64,000 nt of DNA from Aldersonia sp036524855 (GTDB taxonomy: Bacteria > Actinomycetota > Actinomycetes > Mycobacteriales > Mycobacteriaceae): NCBI GenBank assembly GCA_036524855.1, contig DATDBL010000130.1, positions 62,001 to 126,000 of the forward strand. The letters run 5' to 3'. Of the stretch, positions 19,170 through 28,275 are shown piece by piece. Each line of letters starts with the position of its first letter. Position 1 is the stretch's first letter. The position numbers and the translations under genes are program-made. The notes beneath the pieces are model-generated. The model saw only the letters and a program-made list of their open reading frames with translations, was not told the DNA's origin and did no database searches.

Positions 19170-19483
19170 TGAAGGTGCACAAGGGTGACACCGTGCTCGT
19201 CATCTCGGGCAAGGACAAGGGCGCCAAGGGCAAGGTCATCCAGGCCTACCCCGCGCGGAACAAGGTCCTGGTCGAGGGCGTCAACCGGATCAAGAAGCAC
19301 ACCGCGGTCTCCGCCAACCAGCGCGGCGCGTCCTCGGGCGGCATCGTGACCCAGGAGGCGCCGATCCACGTCTCGAACGTCGCGGTGGTCGACTCCGACG
19401 GCAAACCGACGCGCGTGGGCTACCGCATCGACGAGAACGGCAAGAAGGTCCGCATCTCCCGCCGCAACGGGAAGGACATCTGA
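19169..19483 (+). CDS. rplX: 50S ribosomal protein L24
   Basis: 104 residues, KOW-type protein (MKVHKGDTVLVISGKDKGAKG). The ATG at 19169 overlaps the last base of the rplN stop; a GTG three bases earlier is in frame but lies closer to the GGAG site. L24 starts 50S assembly. It is followed two bases later by rplE. Confidence 0.98.
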   Translation: MKVHKGDTVLVISGKDKGAKGKVIQAYPARNKVLVEGVNRIKKHTAVSANQRGASSGGIVTQEAPIHVSNVAVVDSDGKPTRVGYRIDENGKKVRISRRNGKDI

Positions 19484-19484
19484 T

Positions 19485-20081
19485 ATGACCACCACGGAGA
19501 ACGCTGCCACCGAAAACGCGGCGAGCGAGCAGAAGGTCGCACCGCGCCTGAAGCTTCGCTACCGCGCGGAGATCCGGGACGCGCTCAACAGCGAGTTCAA
19601 CTACGCCAACGTCATGCAGATCCCGGGCGTCGTGAAGGTTGTCGTGAACATGGGTGTCGGCGACGCCGCCCGTGACTCGAAGCTGATCAACGGTGCGGTC
19701 GCCGACTTGGCGCTGATCACCGGTCAGAAGCCGGAGATCCGCCGGGCTCGCAAGTCGATCGCGCAGTTCAAGCTGCGTGAGGGTATGCCGATCGGCGCCC
19801 GCGTGACCCTGCGCGGCGACCGGATGTGGGAGTTCCTCGACCGCCTCGTCTCGATCGCGCTGCCGCGTATCCGCGACTTTCGTGGCCTGTCGCCGAAGCA
19901 GTTCGACGGCAACGGCAACTACACGTTCGGGCTCAACGAGCAGTCGATGTTCCACGAGATCGACGTCGACCGGATCGACCGGCCACGGGGCATGGACATC
20001 ACCGTGGTGACCACCGCGACCAACGACGACGAAGGCCGTGCTCTGCTCAAGCAGCTCGGCTTCCCGTTCAAGGAGAACTGA
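19485..20081 (+). CDS. rplE: 50S ribosomal protein L5
   Basis: 198 residues. After a short variable N-terminus the family body is present: PGVVKVVVNMGVGDA, ITGQKPEIRRARKSIAQFKLR, IGARVTLRGDRMWEFLDRL and RGMDITVVTTA. L5 binds 5S rRNA. rpsN starts one base after its stop. Confidence 0.99.
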   Translation: MTTTENAATENAASEQKVAPRLKLRYRAEIRDALNSEFNYANVMQIPGVVKVVVNMGVGDAARDSKLINGAVADLALITGQKPEIRRARKSIAQFKLREGMPIGARVTLRGDRMWEFLDRLVSIALPRIRDFRGLSPKQFDGNGNYTFGLNEQSMFHEIDVDRIDRPRGMDITVVTTATNDDEGRALLKQLGFPFKEN

Positions 20082-20082
20082 G

Positions 20083-20268
20083 ATGGCCAAGAAAGCGCTG
20101 GTCAACAAGGCCGCCAAGAAGCCGAAGTTCGCGGTGCGCGGCTACACCCGCTGCCAGCGGTGCGGTCGGCCGCACGCGGTCTACCGCAAGTTCGGGCTGT
20201 GCCGCGTGTGCCTGCGGGAGATGGCCCACCGCGGCGAGCTGCCGGGCGTGCACAAGAGTTCCTGGTAG
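20083..20268 (+). CDS. rpsN: 30S ribosomal protein S14, zinc-binding form (type Z)
   Basis: 61 residues with two CxxC pairs (RCQRCGRPHAVYRKFGLCRV, C24/C27 and C40/C43), so this is the zinc-containing S14. It is normally followed directly by rpsH; here the next ribosomal protein gene is 17.7 kb away and a strong hairpin follows. Confidence 0.98.
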   Translation: MAKKALVNKAAKKPKFAVRGYTRCQRCGRPHAVYRKFGLCRVCLREMAHRGELPGVHKSSW

Positions 20269-20285
20269 CGAAAATCTGGACCGCA

Positions 20286-20320
20286 CGAGGGCACGCAAAC
20301 CAACGGTTTGCGTGCCCTCG
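20286..20320 (+). terminator. Perfect 16-bp hairpin after rpsN
   Basis: Arms beginning CGAGGGCACGCAAACC pair perfectly with the downstream strand around a 3-base loop AAC. No T-run follows, as is common in high-GC actinobacteria. It closes the first ribosomal protein block and would separate it from the accessory region. Confidence 0.8.
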
Positions 20321-20340
20321 CGCATCTGCATCGGTCGGCG

Positions 20341-20847
20341 TCAGTCGTTGCGTTTGTCGATGATCTCGCCGAGCAGTTCGACTATTCGTTGTTGACCCGC
20401 CGCGGTGGCATCGAACTTGGCGCGCATTTCGATGAACCCATTGCTCATCTGTTCGCGCAGGTCGGTGACGTTCGCGCGCAGGTCTGCCTGTCCCGTGCGG
20501 AGGTCGGTGATGTCGGCGCGCATCTCGGTCTGTCCTGTGCGGAGGTCGGTGATGTCGGCGCGCATCTCGGCCTGTCCCGTGCGGAGGTCGGCGATGTCGG
20601 CGCGCATCTCGGCCTGTCCTGCGCGGAGGTCGGCGATGTCGGCGCGGGTCGCGTTGTGTAGGCGAGTGTTCAGTTCGCGAAACTCGCGAATCTCGGCCCG
20701 GATCTCGCCGACGTCACGATCTGCCCCGCCCGCGAGCACGCGCGCGGCCGTTGCATCGTGTTCCGAGTTCAATACGCGTCGCGCGAGATCGCCGACCTGC
20801 TGCTCGAGCGCTGTCACGCGTCCCTCCAGATCCCCCGAATTCGTCAT
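20341..20847 (-). CDS. Repeat-rich coiled-coil protein of unknown function
   Basis: 168 residues from the ATG at 20847 (MTNSGDLEGRVTALEQQVGD); the frame is open far upstream but that part is antisense to the permease. Almost the whole protein is predicted helical with heptad-like spacing. The middle (about 63-120) is four copies of a 14-residue unit of the form GQ-EMRADI-DLRT, encoded by a 42-bp DNA repeat. No signal peptide, membrane segment or catalytic motif is seen. Proteins of this shape resemble DUF1640-like or tail-fibre-like coils, but no family is claimed. It is convergent with rpsN. Confidence 0.7.
   Translation of the reverse strand: MTNSGDLEGRVTALEQQVGDLARRVLNSEHDATAARVLAGGADRDVGEIRAEIREFRELNTRLHNATRADIADLRAGQAEMRADIADLRTGQAEMRADITDLRTGQTEMRADITDLRTGQADLRANVTDLREQMSNGFIEMRAKFDATAAGQQRIVELLGEIIDKRND
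20488..20650. repeat. 42-bp tandem repeat inside the coiled-coil gene
   Basis: Units start at 20488, 20530, 20572 and 20614, each opening with CTGTCC and sharing GCGGAGGTCGG-GATGTCGG. Differences are mostly single transitions, so the array is recent or homogenised. A more diverged copy precedes it. Confidence 0.9.
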
Positions 20848-21033
20848 GGTGTGCAGGCTACTCGGTGGCACCGACAGGATCGGGTCCGAAGCGGCGGCTG
20901 ACCCGCGGCCGTTCATCGAGGGTTCTGCAACGATTTGGCGCTGCCGACGGTTTTGGTAGTGCGAATCTGCTGCGGTACGTGCCGGGCGGGTACACGCTGA
21001 GCGCAACGCATCCGTACGGCGAGAGGCGGACCG

Positions 21034-22590
21034 GTGGCGCAGGCGACGACGGGCTCGGGCCCGAAGGATCAACAACACACCGAACTCAAGCGGGTGCTCG
21101 GCCCCGGCCTGCTTCTGCTGTTCATCGTCGGGGACATCCTCGGCGCCGGTGTCTACGCGGTCACCGGCCAGATGATCGCGAACGTCGGCGGCATGGCGTG
21201 GGTGCCGTTCATCCTGGCGTTCACCGTCGCCACCCTCACGGCGTTCTCGTACCTGGAGTTGGTGACGAAGTACCCGCAGGCGGCCGGGGCGGCGCTGTAC
21301 ACGCACAAGGCGTTCGGCATCCATTTCTTCACCTTTCTCGTGGCGTTCGCGGTCATCTGTTCCGGCATCACCAGCGCGTCGACGTCGTCCAACGTGGTCG
21401 GCGGCAATCTGCTCGCGGGTCTGCACGAGACGTTCAGCGACGAGAACGGCCTGGGCTGGTTCAACGTCCCCGACGGCCCGACCGCGCAGCTGGTGGTCGC
21501 GCTCGTGTTCATGCTGCTGCTGGCGGTGATCAACCTCCGCGGGGTCGGCGAGTCGGTGAAGTTCAACGTCGTGCTCACCGTGATCGAGATGTTGGCGCTG
21601 TTGATCGTCATCGTCATCGGGTTCGTCGCCGCGGGGCGTGGCACGGGTGAGGGCGACATCGCGAACCTCGTGGTGTTCGAGGACCCCAACGAGAAGGGCT
21701 GGTTCCTCGCCGTCACCATCGCGACGACCATCGCGTTCTTCGCGATGGTCGGCTTCGAGGACTCGGTCAACATGGTCGAGGAGACCAAGAACCCGGAGCG
21801 GATCTTCCCGAAGATGATGCTCTCCGGACTCGGCATCGCCTGCCTGATCTACGTGCTCGTGGTTGTCGCCGTGATCGCCGTGCTCCCGCTCGATTACGAG
21901 TCCGGTAGCGAGGGAATACTGTTGCACGTGGTGCGGCTCGGCGCCCCGTCGGTGCCGATCGACGAGATCTTTCCGTACATGACCGTGTTCGCGGTGGCGA
22001 ACACCGCGTTGATCAACATGCTGATGGCCAGCCGCCTCGTGTACGGCATGGCCCGCCAGCACGTGCTGCCGGGCGTGCTCGGCGCGGTGCTGCCGGGCCG
22101 GCGCTCGCCCTGGACGGCGATCATCTTCACTACCGCGATGGCGCTCGGACTGATCTTCGTGGTGAATCGGATGTCGAAGAACTCGGTGGTCGCCGCGCTG
22201 TCCGGCACGACCGGCCTGCTGCTGTTGTGCGTGTTCGCGATCGTCAATATTGCCTGCCTCGTCCTGAAGCGCAGCGCGGAAAAGACCTTCTTCCGAACCC
22301 CGGTCTGGACACCGGTGGTGGCCGCGATCCTCTGCCTGTTCCTGGCCGGTCCGTGGGCGCGCACGTCCGCGCAGATGGTCCAGTACAAGATCGCGGGTGT
22401 GATGCTGCTGATCGGCGTGGTGCTGTGGGTCCTCACCTATTTCGTGAACAAGTCGACCGGCGGGGGGACCGGATTCGCCGACATCGATCACCTCGCCAAG
22501 GACGAAAACCCCGACCTCGACCCGGCAGATCGATACCGGGAGCCGGGCCATCGCGACCGCGACGAGCAGCCGGGGTCGAAGGGGGAGTAG
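21034..22590 (+). CDS. APC-family amino acid permease
   Basis: 518 residues with about twelve hydrophobic segments. The consensus first segment is GPGLLLLFIVGDILGAGVYA, which carries the substrate-binding G-G motif of APC transporters; VGFEDSVNMVEETKNPERIFP is the conserved helix 6 to loop region. The GTG start has GAGAGG seven bases upstream. The acidic hydrophilic C-terminus (about 45 residues) is probably cytoplasmic. Substrate is unknown. A fragment of a close paralogue lies at 26188-26637 in the same orientation, so the gene was once duplicated in this region. Confidence 0.9.
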   Translation: MAQATTGSGPKDQQHTELKRVLGPGLLLLFIVGDILGAGVYAVTGQMIANVGGMAWVPFILAFTVATLTAFSYLELVTKYPQAAGAALYTHKAFGIHFFTFLVAFAVICSGITSASTSSNVVGGNLLAGLHETFSDENGLGWFNVPDGPTAQLVVALVFMLLLAVINLRGVGESVKFNVVLTVIEMLALLIVIVIGFVAAGRGTGEGDIANLVVFEDPNEKGWFLAVTIATTIAFFAMVGFEDSVNMVEETKNPERIFPKMMLSGLGIACLIYVLVVVAVIAVLPLDYESGSEGILLHVVRLGAPSVPIDEIFPYMTVFAVANTALINMLMASRLVYGMARQHVLPGVLGAVLPGRRSPWTAIIFTTAMALGLIFVVNRMSKNSVVAALSGTTGLLLLCVFAIVNIACLVLKRSAEKTFFRTPVWTPVVAAILCLFLAGPWARTSAQMVQYKIAGVMLLIGVVLWVLTYFVNKSTGGGTGFADIDHLAKDENPDLDPADRYREPGHRDRDEQPGSKGE

Positions 22591-22780
22591 GGGTTCCGCG
22601 TCCGCCGAGTGCGCACTTGCTGCCGCCCCGGCCATGAAGTTTGCGAGAAAGGGTGCGCACTCGTCGGGGCGGGGTGGCGCAGGGCGCCCGACCTCCTCGA
22701 AGGTGCGCCACGTGCGCGGCACGCGAGATTCGAACGGGTCGACGGCGATGGCCACTCGACCACGGTAGCGCCGTGCTACG

Positions 22781-23947
22781 TCATCCCGACGCCGCCAGCG
22801 CGGCCGCGATCAGCGGATACGCCACTCGCTCCTGTTCCAGCCGCACGGCGGGACCGAGGGTGTCCTCGACCAGGTCGCGGTACAGCGCCGCCTCGTCGTC
22901 GGTGAGGTTGGACAACGGCGCGTTGACCGGGCTCTGTTCGGTTTCCCAGCGTGACTCGTGCGCCAGCAGGGTCGCGCGGTCCATCAGCATCGAGCGGGCG
23001 TGCGGGAACACGGCGCGCAGCCGATCGAGGATCCGGAAACCGTGGGTGTCGATGTCGCCCCAATAGACCAGGTCCAGGCCGGCGAGCCAGCGCATCGGCG
23101 CGATCCGCGACACCGCGTAGCCGCCGCCGAACACCAGCAGCGAGCGCGGCACCGGTGGGAACGCAAGGCAAGTTACCTCGTTCTCGACGACGAACACCCG
23201 GTCGATGTCGGGCGGGTGGATGGCGAATTCGGCAATGCCGACCTCGACGTCGGTGAAGCCGGACCACGCGGTCGCTGGCGGGTCGAGGGTGCGGACACGC
23301 ACCCGGCTCGGTTTGGTGCGGAAGCCGTAGCGCTGCGCGAAATCGCGGCTGCCGGGCGCGACGACCGGCGCCGCGGCGGCGGCGTCGATCAGCTCGATCA
23401 GGATCGCGCGGTGGGTCTCGACGAACTTCGTGTCGACGCCGGGTGCGTCGATCTCGCGCACGTAGCGGTCACGACCGGCATTGGCGGCGACCCAATCGAC
23501 GCAGGCGAGCAGGCGGTCGAAGTCCTCGGTGTGGGCGAGCGCGACGAACGGCTTGTCGACGACCCATGGCCGCAGCGCTGGCAGCGCCCGCTCGACCCGG
23601 GAGACGAGTTCGGCATGCCGGCGCGCCTGCGCGGTGGTGCCGAGGAACCGGGTCAGCGCCTCGAACGTGTCGAGATGCAGTCGGGCGGGAATCTCGTTCG
23701 CGCCGAACCGTCGCGCGCCGACGACCTTCGTCGAGAGCCGGTACGGCGCGGCGGCTGTGCTCCAATCGCGCACCCAGCGTTGCGCGTCGTCGTAGCGGGC
23801 CCCGAGTTCGGTGGGGGTCGGCCCGCGTAGGGGCACCTCGATCGGCGTGAACACTTCGCCGCGCGCGGTCGCCGACAGCGCCTCGCCAAGTCGCCAGCGG
23901 CGCAGCAGTTTCGCCTGGATGTCGTGCGGGGTAGTCCAGTCGCTCAT
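22781..23947 (-). CDS. jetD: Type I Wadjet protein JetD (DUF3322/DUF2220, Toprim nuclease subunit)
   Basis: 388 residues, apparently complete. The N-terminal part (WTTPHDIQAKLLRRWRLGEA) matches DUF3322 and the C-terminal part DUF2220. The Toprim acidic residues are visible: glutamates in VFVVENEVTC (about 255) and the aspartate pair in YWGDIDTHGF (298 and 300). In Wadjet, JetD is the endonuclease that cuts plasmid DNA once the JetABC SMC motor has extruded a loop. The ATG overlaps the jetC stop by four bases. Because jetC is truncated and jetA/jetB are missing here, this copy is probably idle, unless it works with partners elsewhere. Confidence 0.88.
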   Translation of the reverse strand: MSDWTTPHDIQAKLLRRWRLGEALSATARGEVFTPIEVPLRGPTPTELGARYDDAQRWVRDWSTAAAPYRLSTKVVGARRFGANEIPARLHLDTFEALTRFLGTTAQARRHAELVSRVERALPALRPWVVDKPFVALAHTEDFDRLLACVDWVAANAGRDRYVREIDAPGVDTKFVETHRAILIELIDAAAAAPVVAPGSRDFAQRYGFRTKPSRVRVRTLDPPATAWSGFTDVEVGIAEFAIHPPDIDRVFVVENEVTCLAFPPVPRSLLVFGGGYAVSRIAPMRWLAGLDLVYWGDIDTHGFRILDRLRAVFPHARSMLMDRATLLAHESRWETEQSPVNAPLSNLTDDEAALYRDLVEDTLGPAVRLEQERVAYPLIAAALAASG

Positions 23948-26187
23948 GCCGATTCGGCGGAGTCCTCGTCGGGTTGCGTGAGCGATATCAGCCCATGCAG
24001 GCGCTTGCGCTCGCGGTACTCCTCGATGGTCAGGCACTGCAGCCGCGAGTTCTTCGACGTCTTGTTGTCGACGAACCCGACCGACGACACGAAAGACTCG
24101 ATGACGTGGATCTTCTGTAGCGGCGTCACGATCAGCAACTGCAGGCCGAGCTTGCGGAACAGCGAGAGGGCGTAACGCGTCGAATCGTCGGATCCGCGTC
24201 CGAACGCCTCGTCGATGACGGCGAAGCGGAAGTCCTTGGACCGCACCGCCCCCCACTGTAGGTTGAACTGGTAGGCCAGCGACGCGGCGAGGATGGTGTA
24301 GGCGAGCTTCTCCTTCTGTCCGCCGGACTTGCCCCCCGAGTCGGTGTAGGTCTCGTGTTCGGTGTCGTCCTCGCGGTAACGCTCGGACGCGGCGAACACG
24401 CACCAGTTCCGCACGTCGGTGACCCGTTTGGTCCACGCCCGGTCCAGATCGGTCTGACCCTCGCGGCCACGGAACTTCTCGATCAGCGACTTGACGTGCA
24501 GGAACTTGCCTTCCGAGTACTGGTCGTCGGTGTCGGCGCCGAGCGAGCCGTCGCTGCAGCGGCGCAGTTCCTCACGGAACTCCCGGATCTCCTGGTTGGG
24601 GGTCGCCGACTCCTCGAGCCGGATGAAGCGGCCCGGGTTGCAGTCGATACCGGCGAGGGAATCGTTGATCGTGTCGATCCGGGTGCGGATCAGCTCCACC
24701 TGCTTGCTCAACTGCGAGTGGAAGCCGGCGATGTCGCGGATCGTGTTCGTGTTCAGGTAAGTTTTGAACTCGTCCTCGAACCGCGGCAGATCGTCCTCGG
24801 TCAGCCGTTCGTGCAGGGCGCGGTACTCTCCGACCGCGGCGACACTGGCGTCCATCTCCACCGTGTCGAGCGGGTAGTGCCGGCGGAACTCACCCATCTT
24901 GTGCACGATCCGGTTCTCCGCGAGACGCGCCTTCTCGGAGAGCGATTCGACCTCGCCGGTCAGGCGGCGCTCGATCGACGCGGACGCGGGGCCACACTGC
25001 GCGGGGGAGGTCGGCCGCTCGCCGCGCAGCCGTTTCTCGATCGCGGCGAACAGATCGCTCGCCACGGCCGCGGCGGGCTCGGCGAGTATCTGTTCCGACT
25101 CGACCTTGCCGGCCTGCGCGCGTTCCCGGTCCTGTTCGAGCCGGGCGATCTGCTGCTCGGCGGCACGACGGGCGGCCTCGGCGTCGGTGATCGCATGCTC
25201 GGTGCGCTCGATCTCGGAGGCGATGCGGGCGAGTTCGGCCGAGGCGGCCTCGAGTTCACGCTTGCGGGCCTGCAGGTTCGAGATGTGCGCGGCGACCGAC
25301 TCCCAGTCGAGTTCGTCGTAACCGTCGAACGCGGACAGCGTGGTGAGGGTGGAACGTCGCCCGTCGATCCGTTCGCGCTCCGCCTCGGCGCCCGTCAACG
25401 CCGCCGTGACGGTGGACAGTTCGTGCTGCACGCGTTGCGCGTCCGCGAGCAGGGCCTCGATCTTCGCCTCGTTGCTCCAGCCGAGCACGAAGTGCCTGCG
25501 ATCGTCGATGCGGCGCGAGTCGTCCTTCTCGTGCCGGCCGCCCGACGTGCGGATCTGGCCGGCCTCGGTGACCGCCCAGTCCTGGCGCCGGAACTCGGCC
25601 ATCGAGTCGACGCACAGGTGTCGTGCCCGCCGGTGCAGTTCCCGTTCGAGCCAATCTTCGAAAGGGCCCTCCTTGAGGTCGAGCTTGTAGAGCAGCGCGC
25701 CGTCGGGGGCGGTGTCGCCGAGCGTCGATACTCTCGCGGGGACCCGGTAGTACACGAGCTTCCCGCCGAGGTGGTGTGCGTTCACCCAGTCCGCCACCTG
25801 CGCATAGAGATCCTGGGGAACGAGCAGCGAGAGCCCGAAGCTGCGCAGCACCCGCTCGGCGGCGCCCTCCCAGTGAGAATGCGCCGCGGCCACCTGAATC
25901 AGCTCACCCGCGAACGGGATCCGCTGCGCTTCGATGCCGAGACCCGCGCAGATCGTCGCCCGGATGCCGAGGTTGTGCGCCGGGATGTTCGATGGCCGCT
26001 CGCGCAGGCTGCGCAGCTCGTCGCGGATCGCCGCCGATTCGTCGTCGAGTCGGCTCTTCGCCACCTGTGCGTCGCGGATCGCGTTCGCCACGTCGGCCAA
26101 GTCGGAGTCCAGCTGCATACGCAGCGAGGCGATCTCGCGTCGGGTGCGGTCGTAGGCGTCGCGGCCGTCGATCGGGTCGAGCGCGTG
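23944..26187 (-). pseudogene. jetC: Type I Wadjet jetC, N-terminally truncated SMC/SbcC-like ATPase
   Basis: About 748 residues of the C-terminal part of a JetC-type SMC protein. Visible are long coiled-coil stretches (for example ELEAASAELARIASEIERTE), the ABC signature SGGKSGGQKEKLAY and Walker B with FAVIDEAFGRGSDDS. The Walker A and roughly the first third are absent. Homology stops near AYDRTRREI; upstream the same DNA reads as a permease in the other direction. Without Walker A it cannot form an ATPase head pair. jetA (DUF3375) and jetB (DUF4194) were not found in the window. Confidence 0.85.
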
Positions 26188-26637
26188 GACCAGAACGAGA
26201 AGGGCTGGTGTCTCGCCGTCACGATCGCGACGACCATCGCGTTCTTTGCGATGGTCGGGTTCGAGGACTCCGTGAACATGGTCGAGGAGACCAAGAACCC
26301 GGAGAAGATCTTCCCGAAGATGATGTTCTCCGGCCTCGGCGCCGCCTGCGCGATCTACATCCTCGTCGTGGTCGCGGTGGTCGCAGTGCTGCCCCTGGAT
26401 TACGACTCCGGCGACGAGGGCATTCTGCTGCACGTCGTTGAACTCGGCGCGCCTACGCTGCCGATCGATGAGATCTTCCCGTATCTGACGGTGTTTGCCG
26501 TCGCCAACACCGCGCTGATCAACATGCTCATGGCGAGCCGGCTGATCTACGGAATGGCGCGCCAACGGGTGCTGCCGAACGTGCTCGGGTGGGTGCTGCC
26601 GGGGCGGCGCTCGCCGTGGACGGCGATCGTGTTCTGT
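26188..26637 (+). pseudogene. Internal fragment of an APC-family permease
   Basis: About 150 codons (NEKGWCLAVTIATTIAFFAM to PGRRSPWTAIVF) match residues of roughly 225-368 of the intact permease at 21034-22590, with most residues identical and DNA identity estimated by eye well above 80 percent. Both ends are missing. The 5' edge coincides with the broken end of jetC, so the two decayed genes abut at a recombination or deletion joint. Confidence 0.88.
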
Positions 26638-27281
26638 GCGAGGACTCTCGGTGACCCCTCGGCGGTAGCGATCCGACGTGCCCCAGTGACGCTGTGCCGC
26701 CGCGAGCGCGCTGGTCTCAGCAGCATCACGACGGTGCGCAGCAGATTGGAATCGTTGTGTTCGGATCGAGGACGATGACGATCCGGCGGATTCCGAGCAC
26801 TCTGTGGGCTGGCGTCGTTCTGCAGGAGCGTCCAAACGAGCCGAGCGCCGCGGCGGCGAAGCGATTGCGTTCGGCCTCGTCGAAGTACTCCGGCCCACCT
26901 CTCCCTGGGGCGAGTCCGCTATCCGATGACCACTCGTGTCGTGCCACCGTCGACTGTCAGCACCCCGTCACCCCTTTATGGACGGGGACATGGTCGGCGC
27001 GTGCGCTGTTGTCCGGTGCACTCATCGCCGAGTCCCACGGAAACGACCAGGTCAAACTGGTCGGCGAGCTTCGCAAGGAGTTCGCCTGTCGCACGTGCGT
27101 TGCGATCGGCCTGATGTCGAATTTGTTGCTACCCGCCGCTCACTCGGCCGAGAGCGTTCGCCTGGTGAAACTGGCGGCCAATCGGATCGACAGTTGTCGA
27201 ACCGAGACGAGGCTCGACGCGCTTGAGCGGTCCCTGTCTCGCATGGTCGGGGCCACACGGCATGATCGTGGCGTGGCCACG
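26638..27281. other. Unassigned stretch in the defence island
   Basis: No gene can be supported in these 644 bases. Frames are open on both strands but show no conserved motif. A minus-strand 73-codon frame (26726-26947) contains EYFDEAERNRFAAAALGSF and could be a remnant. Flanking sequences are both gene fragments, so this is probably rearranged debris. Confidence 0.5.
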
Positions 27282-27872
27282 ATGTCGAACGCGACTGACG
27301 ACGACGCGGGTCGCACGATGCCGTGCCATCGACACGACCGTGCGCTGATGCCTGGCGCCTTGGACTTCAGCGCCTCTGGGCATCTGTATGGGACGCACGG
27401 GTTGCATGCGTTCGCGGCTCGTTTGCCGCCGCCGCTTGCTCGATGGGCCATTGAGAGCTTCACCGATCCCGGTGACTTCGTGCTCGATGTGATGTGTGGA
27501 TCGGGTACGACGTTGGTTGAGGGGCTGTTGACGGGTCGGCACGCTCGGGGGGTCGACATCGATCCGCTCGCTCGGCTCATCTCTATGGTGAAATCCACCC
27601 CCATTCCGAGCGCGTCCGTCCTCGAGCTCGCTGGCGAGATCGAGAAGTGTCTTACTGCCAGCACACTTGACGGTTCCTGGCGGCCAGCACTACCGCGGCT
27701 CGGCTACTGGTTTCGCGATGACGTGAGCGTCGATCTGGCTCGCCTGAAAAGTGCGATCGTCAAGACGACTAACGAGGAGTCGGCGCTTCGGTCGTTGGCG
27801 TGGGTTGTTTTCTCTTCGCTCATCGTTGCCCGCACGTCGGTTGCAAACGCGCGCGACCTGGTGCACTCGCGG
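27282..27872 (+). pseudogene. DNA methyltransferase, N-terminal fragment
   Basis: From MSNATDDDAG a frame of about 197 codons reads as an N4/N6 DNA methyltransferase: the AdoMet-binding motif is in DFVLDVMCGSGTTLVEGLL, followed by ARGVDIDPLARLISMVK; further on ESALRSLAWVVFSSLIVARTSVANARDLVHSR. Homology then breaks off, and the catalytic DPPY-type motif is not seen. The frame continues into a piece of a restriction enzyme. This is the modification half of a lost restriction-modification or BREX/DISARM-like system; which one cannot be said. Confidence 0.7.
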
Positions 27873-28062
27873 CTAGCGTTCCACGACGCGGTCAGCACGA
27901 ACGAATCGGCGCGGCAGCTGCCGGGCGAGGACCGAAGCGAGGCGTGCCGACCGATCGGACGGACGCGACGACGTACGCGTGATGGTCCGCTCGTCGATCA
28001 GGCGGCTGCTCGTGAAGTATCGGTATCCGCTGGACAAGCAGCTGGAGGCGATCAGGCTCGTC
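27873..28062 (+). pseudogene. Type I restriction subunit HsdR, C-terminal remnant
   Basis: Two adjoining pieces in different frames resemble the C-terminus of HsdR: FHDAVSTNESARQLPGED directly after the methyltransferase fragment, then, after a short deletion and frameshift, DDVRVMVRSSIRRLLVKY with YPLDKQLEAIRLVIEQ. The order and spacing fit the end of the R subunit. The helicase and nuclease domains are gone. The piece ends at the first codons of a vapC on the other strand. Confidence 0.6.
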
Positions 28063-28092
28063 ATCGAACAAGTGCCGCGCGATCAGCGCCAC
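28063..28092 (-). pseudogene. vapC N-terminal scrap
   Basis: Ten codons (VALIARHLFD) match the start of the intact VapC at 37417 (VALIARYFLD) and overlap the upstream vapB end in the same GTGGCGCTGA arrangement. Sequence then joins the HsdR remnant. Confidence 0.55.
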
Positions 28093-28275
28093 ACGTCGTG
28101 CCGCTCTTCCTTGCCCGCCAACGGTTCGAGGCCGTCGTTGGTCAGCCACGTGTTCTGAGCGGCGAAGCGGGAGCATGCCGCGGCGCGCACCCGTGTCGGA
28201 GACACCTTTGGTGTGAAGTGCGCGTCGCGCGGCTTGGAGAAGATCGTCGCCGAGTTCGATCAATCGCTTGGTCAT
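28083..28275 (-). pseudogene. vapB-type antitoxin, frameshifted
   Basis: MTKRLIELGDDLLQAARRAL and TKGVSDT match the intact VapB at 37614 (MTKRLIDIDDELLDLARTEL). One extra G after SDT shifts the frame; reading on in the shifted frame gives VRAAACSRF and a C-terminus ending DVWR with a stop that overlaps the vapC scrap. Upstream lies the perfect palindrome GCCATATATGGC, a likely autoregulatory operator. Confidence 0.7.

Noticed and set aside
20488..20650. Possible CRISPR array
   Set aside because: The 42-bp units are directly adjacent without spacers and encode a protein repeat in frame.
20848..22755. Long N-terminal extension of the coiled-coil gene on the minus strand
   Set aside because: The upstream part is antisense to the APC permease gene and His/Arg-rich without family features; the protein starts at 20847.
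22690..22770. tRNA-like sequence on the minus strand (TTCGAATC loop and possible 7-bp acceptor pairing)
   Set aside because: The T-loop motif is in the wrong place relative to the acceptor stem and no anticodon arm folds; no convincing tRNA is seen in the window.
22781..26187. Functional type I Wadjet system
   Set aside because: jetA and jetB are not in the window and jetC lacks Walker A, so the operon cannot work as a whole.
24355..26778. 807-residue plus-strand frame ending in a permease
   Set aside because: Only the last 150 codons match a permease; the rest is antisense to jetC coiled coil.
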